12,889 bases of DNA from an uncultured Geobacteraceae bacterium (GTDB lineage: Bacteria > Desulfobacterota > Desulfuromonadia > Geobacterales > Pseudopelobacteraceae), in the NCBI GenBank assembly GCA_903879825.1, contig CAIRND010000374.1:1-12889 (forward strand), written 5' to 3'. Below are positions 1 to 6,414 of the stretch, in pieces; positions within the stretch are counted from its first letter, which is position 1; every line of letters begins with the position of its first letter. The notes under the pieces were generated by a model. The model ran no database searches, was not told the DNA's origin, and saw nothing but the letters and a program-made list of their open reading frames with translations. A program made the translations under genes and the position numbers.

Positions 1-43
1 AATCGAATAGAAACTTTATCACATATGCAAGGAGCCCCCGCTT

Positions 44-1687
44 ATGTCGGATTCACGTATCGCCTGTAGCACACCGTCTGCGTACGATTATCAGCTCTTG
101 ATCAAAAACATGCTCCTTTGTCCGGTGGTGTATGCCCCGGATCAGGAGATCGTCTATCGCGGTACGTTTCGTTACACCTACCGAGAACTGCACCAGCGGG
201 TTAAAAAGCTGGCCAATGCCCTTACCTCGCTTGGCGTAAAGCCGGGGGACACGGTGGCGGTAATGGACTGGGATTCACATCGCTATCTGGAATGCTTCTT
301 CGCCGTGCCGATGATCGGTGCGGTGCTGCACACCATTAACGTCCGTCTCTCGCCGGAGCAGATTCTGTACACTATCGACCATGCCGAGGATGATGTCCTG
401 TTGGTAAATACGGAGTTTTTACCGATTCTTGAGCAGATACGGGGCAGGATTGACACGGTAAAATGTTATGTCCTGCTGAATGATGAAGCGGAGCCGCCGA
501 CCTCCACGATACGTTTTGCCGGTGAGTATGAGGAGCTGCTGACAGCCGCTCTGCCTGACTTCGACTTTGCCGACTTTGATGAGAGTACCCGCGCCACCAC
601 CTTTTACACCACCGGAACAACAGGTCTGCCCAAGGGGGTCTACTTCAGTCATCGCCAGCTGGTTCTCCACACCATGGGAATGCTGGCGGTGATGGGGTCT
701 GTCATGGACCATGGCCGCATCCATCGTCAGGATGTTTATATGCCGATTACCCCGATGTTTCATGTTCATGCCTGGGGGATGCCGTACGTGGCCACAATGC
801 TGGGAATCAAGCAGGTCTATCCGGGTCGCTATGTTCCCGATCTGTTGCTGGAACTGGTGGAGAAGGAGAAGGTTACTTTTTCTCACTGTGTACCGACCAT
901 TTTGCACATGCTGTTTAAGCACCCGCATGCCCAGCGCATCGACCTGTCGGGGTGGAAGCTGATTATCGGCGGCGCGGCCATGTCGCGGGCTCTCTGTGTT
1001 GAGGCTCTTGGACGGGGTATTGACGTCTTTACCGGCTACGGCATGTCCGAAACCTGTCCTATCCTGACTCTGTCCCACCTTACCCCGGAAATGCTGGAAC
1101 TGTCGCCTGAAGAGCAGGCTGCTATCCGGTGCAGAACCGGTCGATCTCTGCCGTTAGTTGACCTGAAAGTGGTGGATGCGTCACTGCGGGAACTGCCGAG
1201 GGACAATGTCAGTTCCGGCGAGATTGTGGTGCGGGCGCCATGGCTGACGCAAGGGTACCTCAAAGACCATAAAGCTTCGGAGCGGTTGTGGGAAGGGGGG
1301 TGGCTGCATACCGGTGATGTGGCTGTCCGTGATGAGTCAGGCTCTGTCCGCATTACCGACCGCACAAAAGATATTATTAAAGTGGCGGGCGAATGGGTTT
1401 CGTCGCTGGAGCTGGAAGATATCATCGCCCATCATCGTGGTGTGGCAGAGGTTGCAGTAATTGGAGTTCCTGATGAAAAGTGGGGTGAGCGGCCTCTGGC
1501 ACTGGTTATTGCCCGTCCGGACAGTGGCCTGACCGAGAAGGATGTCAGCCACCATGTCAAGGAATATGCAGACAAGGGGCTTGTTAATAAACAGGTCGTT
1601 CTTCTGAAAGTGCGCCTTGTGGATGCCATTGAAAAGACCAGTGTAGGTAAGGTGAGCAAGGTCGCTTTGCGGGCTACACATGCTTGA
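44..1687 (+). CDS. Fatty acyl-CoA synthetase (AMP-forming, AlkK-like)
   Basis: This 547-residue ANL-superfamily adenylating enzyme should activate a carboxylic acid, probably a medium- or long-chain fatty acid, with ATP and CoA to give acyl-CoA in the cytoplasm. The AMP-binding P-loop TTGTTGLPKG is at about residues 189-198, the A5 motif GYGMSE at 331-336, the TGD motif at 423-425 and the hinge DRTKDIIKVAGE at 439-450. The C-terminal catalytic lysine is K536 in TSVGKVSK. All the core motifs are present and the length is normal, so the enzyme looks active. The start is supported by AAGGAG at 29-34, nine bases upstream. Its stop lies inside the next gene, an acyl-ACP thioesterase, which favours a fatty-acyl substrate. 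The overall pattern resembles AlkK-type medium-chain ligases, but chain length cannot be read from sequence alone. Other ANL acid ligases remain possible. Confidence 0.88.
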   Translation: MSDSRIACSTPSAYDYQLLIKNMLLCPVVYAPDQEIVYRGTFRYTYRELHQRVKKLANALTSLGVKPGDTVAVMDWDSHRYLECFFAVPMIGAVLHTINVRLSPEQILYTIDHAEDDVLLVNTEFLPILEQIRGRIDTVKCYVLLNDEAEPPTSTIRFAGEYEELLTAALPDFDFADFDESTRATTFYTTGTTGLPKGVYFSHRQLVLHTMGMLAVMGSVMDHGRIHRQDVYMPITPMFHVHAWGMPYVATMLGIKQVYPGRYVPDLLLELVEKEKVTFSHCVPTILHMLFKHPHAQRIDLSGWKLIIGGAAMSRALCVEALGRGIDVFTGYGMSETCPILTLSHLTPEMLELSPEEQAAIRCRTGRSLPLVDLKVVDASLRELPRDNVSSGEIVVRAPWLTQGYLKDHKASERLWEGGWLHTGDVAVRDESGSVRITDRTKDIIKVAGEWVSSLELEDIIAHHRGVAEVAVIGVPDEKWGERPLALVIARPDSGLTEKDVSHHVKEYADKGLVNKQVVLLKVRLVDAIEKTSVGKVSKVALRATHA

Positions 1688-2456
1688 TTCGAATCTTACG
1701 CTCAGTGCGAACCGTGAAGATTATATTTTCGAGAAGAATTATAGCGTCCAATATTACGAAACCGACCTGAATGGTTTTGCCCGTCCGGTCGCACTGCTCA
1801 ATTACCTGCAGTCCGCCGCAGGAGAACATGCGACACAGCTTGGCGTGGCAGTGGCCGACCTGCGCAAAAGCGGGCATACCTGGGTGCTGTCACGGGTTCA
1901 TCTTGCGATGGATCGCTATCCCCGTGGGGGGCACACCGTTCGAATACGGACGTGGCCGGCGGCCCGGGCCAATTTGTTCACGGTAAGGGATTTCGAAATA
2001 TTCGCTCAGGATGGGGCGTTGATTGGCAGAGCGACAACGTCATGGGCGGTATTGAACCTTAAAACCAGGCGGCCGGTTAAGCTGATTGAGGTGCTGCCGC
2101 AGTATCCGATTCATCCCGAACGCGCCTTGGATGACACCTTCCGTACGCTGCCTGTGCAGGAAAAATCAGAATTTGAAATACGTCTGCCCGTGCTGCGGGG
2201 TGACCTGGACCTCAACCGGCATGTGAACAATACGGTGTATGCCGGGTGGGCACTGGAGACGGTCCCTGAGGAGGTGGAAAACAGCTGCCGTCTCGCCTCC
2301 GTAGAAATCGCTTTTCGGGCTGAAGCGCTCTACGGCGACACCATTATCGCCAGTTCGGCACAAACGGATGAGACCGGTTGCTTTACCCACCGCATAGAAA
2401 GTGAACGTGACGGTCGGGAACTGGCGCGGTTGCGAACCTGTTGGCTGCCGCTGTAA
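1680..2456 (+). CDS. Acyl-ACP thioesterase, FatA/FatB type
   Basis: This 258-residue protein has the double hot-dog layout of acyl-[acyl-carrier-protein] thioesterases, which hydrolyse acyl-ACP to free fatty acid and end chain elongation. The N-terminal hot-dog covers about residues 15-135. The C-terminal one carries the catalytic block DLDLNRHVNN, with D177, N179 and H181, followed by E193 in GWALE; these are the residues expected from plant FatA/FatB enzymes. No signal peptide is seen, so it should act in the cytoplasm. The ATG at 1680 lies inside the 3' end of the acyl-CoA synthetase gene (8-base overlap, different frame). No strong ribosome-binding site precedes it, which suggests translational coupling. 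The pair could move acyl chains from ACP to CoA by way of a free acid. Chain-length preference is unknown. Confidence 0.85.
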   Translation: MLDSNLTLSANREDYIFEKNYSVQYYETDLNGFARPVALLNYLQSAAGEHATQLGVAVADLRKSGHTWVLSRVHLAMDRYPRGGHTVRIRTWPAARANLFTVRDFEIFAQDGALIGRATTSWAVLNLKTRRPVKLIEVLPQYPIHPERALDDTFRTLPVQEKSEFEIRLPVLRGDLDLNRHVNNTVYAGWALETVPEEVENSCRLASVEIAFRAEALYGDTIIASSAQTDETGCFTHRIESERDGRELARLRTCWLPL

Positions 2457-2500
2457 AGTGGTGTGCACGGGTAAGAGATTAACCTAAATTCAGCAAACCT

Positions 2501-2650
2501 CACCACAGAGTCACAGAGATCACAGAGAAAAATTATTTTTTCCAACATACTATCGTTGATATAACAGATACTTGGCTTTCACCTTTTGGGTGAGCCCCGT
2601 TTCTCAAAAAACTCAATATTATCCCTGTGTTCTCTGTGGCTCTGTGGTTG
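2501..2650. repeat. Nested inverted repeat with CACAGAG arms
   Basis: The left arm (2502-2525) and right arm (2625-2648) are reverse complements over 24 bases with two mismatches. Each arm is itself a short array of CACAGAG-type units spaced 8-9 bases apart. The 99-base centre contains a smaller hairpin: GGCT and CACC (2574-2583, with a TT bulge) pair with GGTG and AGCC (2589-2596). It is non-coding and lies between the thioesterase and the sahR-like gene. From memory, CACAGAG/CTCTGTG inverted repeats recur between genes in many bacterial genomes including deltaproteobacteria; I could not check this. The rest of 2457-2770 holds AT-rich sequence and the operator-like palindromes before 2771. 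I see no gene in it. Confidence 0.75.
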
Positions 2651-2722
2651 AACTACCGCTTTTGATTAGTGATATTCCCGCCCCAACGCAATATTTCCTT
2701 TGACCTCCCCGCTCTCACTATG

Positions 2723-2770
2723 TTATATCAAGAAAAATTGATTTATATAAACTGGAATATCTGATATATC
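2723..2770 (+). promoter_or_regulatory. Operator-like palindromes before the sahR-like gene
   Basis: Two inverted repeats sit in the 48 bases before the ATG at 2771. The first is ATCAA (2727-2731), six bases, then TTGAT (2738-2742), extended by AT-rich flanks to roughly 2723-2750. The second is ATATC (2757-2761), one base, then GATAT (2763-2767), and GATATATC runs directly into the start codon. TATAAA at 2746-2751 could be a -10 box, but no good -35 box is seen. ArsR-family repressors bind AT-rich palindromes of this kind, so autoregulation is a reasonable inference. The exact SahR motif for this lineage was not available to compare. Confidence 0.5.
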
Positions 2771-3682
2771 ATGCTCGAAACTATTAAAGCACTGTGCGAT
2801 CCCTGTCGCCTCCGTTTGACGGCAGTCCTTCTCTCCGGTGAATTTACCGTGCAGGAGCTGACTCGCATCATGGACATGGGGCAGTCACGGGTCTCGCGGC
2901 ACCTTAAAATCCTGACCGAAGCGGGTGTTCTGACTGTCAAACGTCAGGGCACCTGGAGTTACTTCCGGGCGGGGGAGGGGCGCAGCTTTTTTGCTGCTAT
3001 CCGCCCGGCCTTCGAACGGGAGATGGAAGCATTGCCCGAACGGAGTCAGGATTTGACCGCTGTGGCGGCCGTTCTTGAGGAACGCCGACGACGCAGTCAG
3101 GAATTCTTTGATCAGCATGCCCGACAGTGGGACGATCTGGCGCGAACTCTGCTGCCGGTTCCCGAATACCGTCAGCGACTGCTTGATCTGGTGCCGGAAG
3201 GTCTCACCGTGCTGGAAATCGGCACCGGAACCGGAGGGCTCTTAACGGAACTGGCGTCGCGGGCGACAAAAGTCATTGGGGTCGATCATTCTCCGGCCAT
3301 GCTGGAAGAGGCGCGCCGTCGTCTGACGGACGATGGTGTCACCAGCATTGAACTTCGCCTGGGGGAGATGAGTCACCTGCCGATTCCGAATGCGTCGGTT
3401 GAATGTGTTGTGGCCAATATGGTGCTGCACCACGCCGCAGACCCTGCCGCTGTTTTGGCTGAAATCAGGCGCGTACTGGCCCCCGGCGGCTTATTGCTGC
3501 TGGCGGATCTTGCCAGGCACGAACGGGAAACGGCGCGGGAACAGCTGGCTGATCAGTGGCTGGGATTTGAAGAGGAAGAATTGCGTGCGTGGTTGGCAAC
3601 GGCAGGATTTGCCACTGTCAGTAGCCAGCGGATCGAGGCGGCTGCCGGACAGGAAGCGGTACTGCTGGTAACAGCGGGATAG
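2771..3682 (+). CDS. sahR: SahR-like ArsR regulator with methyltransferase-fold sensor domain
   Basis: This 303-residue two-domain protein has an ArsR-type winged helix at about residues 1-90, with recognition helix SRVSRHLKIL at 39-48. A class I SAM-methyltransferase fold follows at about residues 110-300, with motif I LEIGTGTGG at 148-156 and the acidic residue D172. SahR is the described ArsR-family repressor of SAM-cycle genes in Proteobacteria; its effector domain is methyltransferase-related and binds S-adenosylhomocysteine, which releases it from DNA. The fusion architecture and position two genes before ahcY, with metK in the same window, match that family well. The start follows the usual ArsR N-terminus. 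No Shine-Dalgarno sequence is visible before it, and a palindrome abuts the ATG. A working methyltransferase with its own repressor head is the main alternative. Confidence 0.82.
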   Translation: MLETIKALCDPCRLRLTAVLLSGEFTVQELTRIMDMGQSRVSRHLKILTEAGVLTVKRQGTWSYFRAGEGRSFFAAIRPAFEREMEALPERSQDLTAVAAVLEERRRRSQEFFDQHARQWDDLARTLLPVPEYRQRLLDLVPEGLTVLEIGTGTGGLLTELASRATKVIGVDHSPAMLEEARRRLTDDGVTSIELRLGEMSHLPIPNASVECVVANMVLHHAADPAAVLAEIRRVLAPGGLLLLADLARHERETAREQLADQWLGFEEEELRAWLATAGFATVSSQRIEAAAGQEAVLLVTAG

Positions 3683-3722
3683 AAACAATATACACAAAAA
3701 CGGTTAAAAAGGAGATGCTGAA

Positions 3723-3974
3723 ATGGGAAAAAAGATCGCTTCAGTACTGCTGCTGCTCTTGATTTCAGGCTGTTCATCCATTCAGGAAATAAAGCGGCCG
3801 AACGGCGAAACGGACTACCTGATTTCGTGTAATGCCGATAGCGGATGGAATGTCTGCTACAAAACGGCCAATGAAGTCTGTGCAACCGGATATAATACAA
3901 TTTCAGAAGTGGTCGGACAGCACAGAAAAGAGTTGCGCATTGCTTGTCCAAAACCGCATAAAAAATCAGAATAA
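3723..3974 (+). CDS. Small cysteine-rich lipoprotein
   Basis: This 83-residue protein has a lipoprotein signal: MGKK, a leucine-rich hydrophobic stretch, then lipobox LISGC with the lipidated cysteine at C17. No aspartate follows C17 (the next residues are SS), so outer-membrane sorting is possible. The mature part has four more cysteines (C36, C45, C53, C75), consistent with two disulfides, and a segment reading GWNVCYKTANEVCATGY. Similar tryptophan/cysteine/GY patterns occur in small lipoproteins of other Proteobacteria, but I assign no function. AAGGAG at 3709-3714 supports the ATG at 3723. The gene lies 40 bases after the sahR-like gene and 48 bases before ahcY on the same strand, so it is probably in their transcript. 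An envelope lipoprotein inside a cytoplasmic SAM-cycle unit is unexpected. Confidence 0.82.
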   Translation: MGKKIASVLLLLLISGCSSIQEIKRPNGETDYLISCNADSGWNVCYKTANEVCATGYNTISEVVGQHRKELRIACPKPHKKSE

Positions 3975-4022
3975 CCAGAGTGCCCGGTAATGGGCGTTCT
4001 CTACAACCAAAGGAGATTCAAC

Positions 4023-5417
4023 ATGGCACAAGATTACATCGTAGCAGACCTTACCCTGGCCGCATGGGGCCGCAAAGAAATTCAGATCGCTGAAACAGAA
4101 ATGCCGGGATTGATGGCTATTCGTGAAGAGTTTGCCGGAGTACAGTCGCTGAAAGGCGCCCGTATCACCGGTTCGCTCCATATGACCATCCAGACCGCTG
4201 TGCTGATCGAAACTCTGACCGCACTTGGTGCAGAGGTCCGTTGGGCTTCCTGCAACATTTTTTCGACTCAGGACCATGCCGCCGCAGCCATCGCTGCCGT
4301 AGGTGTGCCGGTTTTTGCCGTTAAGGGTGAAACACTGGAGCAGTACTGGGATTACACTCACCGCATCTTTGAATGGAGCGATGGCGGCTTCTCCAATATG
4401 ATTTTGGACGATGGCGGCGACGCCACCCTGCTGCTGCATCTGGGCGCACGTGCTGAAAAAGATCTTTCTGTTCTTGATACGCCTACTTCAGAAGAAGAAA
4501 CGATTCTCTACGCCGCCATTAAAGCCAAGCTGGCTGTTGATCCGACCTGGTACTCCATCCGCCTGGCAGAGATCAAGGGTGTGACCGAGGAAACCACCAC
4601 CGGCGTACATCGTCTCTACCAGATGCATGAGCGCGGCGATCTGAAATTCCCCGCTATCAATGTTAACGACTCCGTGACCAAGTCCAAATTCGACAACCTG
4701 TACGGCTGCCGCGAATCACTGGTAGACGGTATCAAGCGTGCCACTGACGTAATGATTGCCGGTAAAGTTGCACTGATCTGCGGCTATGGCGATGTTGGTA
4801 AGGGGTCTGCTCAGGCTATGCGGGCACTTTCTGCCCAGGTATGGGTAACCGAAGTTGATCCAATCTGCGCTCTGCAGGCGGCCATGGAAGGTTTCCGGGT
4901 TGTTACCATGGAATACGCCGCCGATAAAGCGGATATCTTTGTCACCTGTACCGGCAACTACCACGTCATCACTCACGATCATATGATCAGAATGAAGGAT
5001 CAGGCCATCGTCTGCAATATCGGTCATTTCGACAACGAAATCGAAGTCGCAGCTCTCGAAAAATATGAGTGGGACGAGATCAAGCCACAGGTAGATCACA
5101 TCATCTTCCCTGATGGTAAACGCATCATCTTGCTGGCCAAAGGACGTCTGGTAAATCTTGGCTGCGGTACCGGTCATCCGAGCTACGTCATGTCTTCTTC
5201 CTTCGCCAACCAGACCATTGCCCAGATCGAACTGTTCTGCAATCCAGGTAAATATCCGGTCGGAGTGTATGTCCTTCCTAAGCACCTTGATGAAAAAGTG
5301 GCACGTCTGCAGTTGAAAAAACTTAACTCGCAGCTGAGTGTGCTGACTGACGCACAGGCCGCTTATATCGGCGTGCCAAAAGAAGGGCCGTACAAGGCAG
5401 AACAGTACCGGTACTAA
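4023..5417 (+). CDS. ahcY: S-adenosylhomocysteine hydrolase
   Basis: This 464-residue cytoplasmic enzyme reversibly splits S-adenosylhomocysteine to adenosine and homocysteine using bound NAD, clearing the product inhibitor of methyltransferases. Visible family residues are H53, D130, E190, K220, D224, N225 and C229, the last four within the block DSVTKSKFDNLYGC. The Rossmann NAD loop GYGDVGKG is at 254-261 and the C-terminus ends KAEQYRY with the conserved lysine and tyrosine. Residues of about 145-185 form the extra segment typical of bacterial enzymes relative to the shorter animal form. The start at 4023 is chosen over the in-frame ATG at 3990 because AAAGGAG (4009-4015) lies seven bases before it and the conserved N-terminus begins there. 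It is probably the last gene of the sahR-like unit and thus repressed by that regulator. Confidence 0.97.
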   Translation: MAQDYIVADLTLAAWGRKEIQIAETEMPGLMAIREEFAGVQSLKGARITGSLHMTIQTAVLIETLTALGAEVRWASCNIFSTQDHAAAAIAAVGVPVFAVKGETLEQYWDYTHRIFEWSDGGFSNMILDDGGDATLLLHLGARAEKDLSVLDTPTSEEETILYAAIKAKLAVDPTWYSIRLAEIKGVTEETTTGVHRLYQMHERGDLKFPAINVNDSVTKSKFDNLYGCRESLVDGIKRATDVMIAGKVALICGYGDVGKGSAQAMRALSAQVWVTEVDPICALQAAMEGFRVVTMEYAADKADIFVTCTGNYHVITHDHMIRMKDQAIVCNIGHFDNEIEVAALEKYEWDEIKPQVDHIIFPDGKRIILLAKGRLVNLGCGTGHPSYVMSSSFANQTIAQIELFCNPGKYPVGVYVLPKHLDEKVARLQLKKLNSQLSVLTDAQAAYIGVPKEGPYKAEQYRY

Positions 5418-5421
5418 GAGC

Positions 5422-5526
5422 AAATCCCCCCTGGCCCCCCTTTCAAAAAAAGGGGGGTAAAATCTGGTTTTGTATTGGTGGTGAAGGTAGCCTCCCCCTT
5501 TACGAAAGGGGGATTGAGGGGGATTT
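5422..5526. repeat. C/G-rich nested inverted repeat, copy 1
   Basis: This 105-base element has perfect 9-base ends, AAATCCCCC (5422-5430) and GGGGGATTT (5518-5526). Inside are two hairpins: CCCCCCTTT (5435-5443) with AAAGGGGGG (5449-5457), and CCCCCTTT (5494-5501) with AAAGGGGG (5505-5512). It begins a few bases after the ahcY stop. A second copy with the same plan follows metK at 10744-10849. The hairpins could stop or slow transcription, but no run of T follows the first one. The element's end, GAGGGGG at 5516-5522, lies eight bases before the next gene's ATG and is its likely ribosome-binding site. Confidence 0.88.
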
Positions 5527-5530
5527 TAAT

Positions 5531-5821
5531 ATGGAATGTCGGGTAGGATGTGCTGCCTGCTGTATTGCTCCATCAATCTCCTCGCCGATTCCGGGCATGA
5601 TGGACGGAAAACCGGCAGGAGTACGCTGCATTCAATTAACGGCTGACAACCGATGCCAGCTCTTTGACAATATAAAACGCCCACCCGTGTGCCGAAGCCT
5701 GCGCCCGAGCGGGGAGATGTGCGGTACCACTAGTGCTGAAGCTCTGGAAAAGTTGGCCGAGTGGGAACAACTCACCCGGCCGGATTCTATTTTTTCTGAT
5801 CGGACTGGTTCAGCGCTTTAA
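5531..5821 (+). CDS. YkgJ-family cysteine-cluster protein
   Basis: This 96-residue protein has eight cysteines (C3, C7, C10, C11, C33, C42, C54, C64), beginning with the CxxxCxxCC cluster of the YkgJ/UPF0153 (CxxCxxCC) family. The family is thought to bind a metal ion or an Fe-S cluster; its biochemical role is not established. No signal peptide is seen, so it is probably cytoplasmic. The start is close to the family's usual N-terminus, where the cluster comes within the first few residues. The ribosome-binding sequence GAGGGGG (5516-5522) is donated by the end of the adjoining repeat. The last 35 bases overlap the 3' end of the convergent ompH-like gene. It may be read through from ahcY or from a promoter I cannot see. 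Confidence 0.8.
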   Translation: MECRVGCAACCIAPSISSPIPGMMDGKPAGVRCIQLTADNRCQLFDNIKRPPVCRSLRPSGEMCGTTSAEALEKLAEWEQLTRPDSIFSDRTGSAL

Positions 5822-6404
5822 TCAGGGCATCGGTAACATCTTGTGCGTCAACAGCGGTGCTGGCGTAGAGCAGATCCTTTTTGATTATGATGGCGCTAAA
5901 AGCGTTCGCTTTGCCGTGAGCGACGGCTGATTGTTCAATCGCCTCAAAAAGTGACGTAGTTTCTTTTTCCTGTAGGGCGATAAAATCCCCTTCTGATGTC
6001 TGAGCCAGTTTTTGGAGGTCTTCAAGTTTTTTCTGGAACTCTTTAGATTTGGCTTCGCGCTGCTGCGGGGTTAACTTTGCAATCGTTGCTTCAATAGATG
6101 CTTTCAATTTATCAAGCTGTTTTTTTTTGCTTTCGAACGTGCTCTGAAGTTTGTCCTTCTTGGCACTCAACATGGTCCTGAGTGCTTTACCCCGTTCTGA
6201 TTCGGTGCCGATACGGACAATATCCACGAAACCGATTCGTGCACTCGGAACGGCCGCCGGCTTTAGTAACGCCTCGATCGGTGGCGCTACGGCGGTCTGC
6301 TGAGGAGCTGCTACTGTTACCTCGGCAGGTTTGTCGATAGCAAAAGCAAGGGTTGGAAGGGTGCATACACAGGCGATCAGAATCGTTTTGGTAATGGTGG
6401 TCAT
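5787..6404 (-). CDS. OmpH/Skp-like periplasmic chaperone
   Basis: This 205-residue protein has a signal peptide ending near residue 22 (LAFA, then IDKPA), an alanine/proline-rich linker to about residue 53, then an OmpH/Skp-like core starting at RIGFVDIVRI. A long, charged, lysine/glutamine-rich coiled coil covers about residues 68-150. Skp-type proteins are trimeric periplasmic chaperones for outer-membrane proteins. This gene is not beside bamA or lpx genes, where the main skp usually sits, so it may be a specialised paralogue. AGAGAG precedes the ATG, and the metalloprotease stop is only ten bases upstream, so the two are co-transcribed. A run of nine A bases encodes the lysines near residues 93-95. 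The 3' end overlaps the convergent YkgJ-type gene by 35 bases. Confidence 0.8.
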   Translation of the reverse strand: MTTITKTILIACVCTLPTLAFAIDKPAEVTVAAPQQTAVAPPIEALLKPAAVPSARIGFVDIVRIGTESERGKALRTMLSAKKDKLQSTFESKKKQLDKLKASIEATIAKLTPQQREAKSKEFQKKLEDLQKLAQTSEGDFIALQEKETTSLFEAIEQSAVAHGKANAFSAIIIKKDLLYASTAVDAQDVTDALIKALNQSDQKK

Positions 6405-6414
6405 GGTTTCTCTC

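Noticed and set aside
419..1078. Open frame of 219 codons on the minus strand opposite the acyl-CoA synthetase
   Set aside because: It is antisense to conserved adenylation motifs and its translation looks random, rich in His, Gln and Arg.
2501..2650. CACAGAG units as a CRISPR array
   Set aside because: Units are 7-9 bases with no unique spacers of constant length, and the arms are inverted rather than direct. No cas genes are present.
3990..4022. Earlier in-frame ATG for ahcY
   Set aside because: It would add 11 residues that do not match the family N-terminus and lacks a ribosome-binding site, whereas 4023 has AAAGGAG at ideal spacing.
4716..5423. Long open frame (235 codons) on the minus strand opposite ahcY
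   Set aside because: It lies wholly over a strongly conserved ahcY coding sequence, its translation resembles no family I know, and no ribosome-binding site supports it.
5435..5457. Hairpin after ahcY as a canonical intrinsic terminator
   Set aside because: The 9-base stem is strong but is followed by TAAAATCT rather than a T run, and it belongs to a repeat present elsewhere in the window. A weak terminator effect is still possible.
6120..6128. Run of nine T (A9 in the coding sense) in the ompH-like gene as a frameshift or pseudogene sign
   Set aside because: The reading frame is intact through the tract and encodes the lysines of the coiled coil, so it is ordinary lysine codon use.
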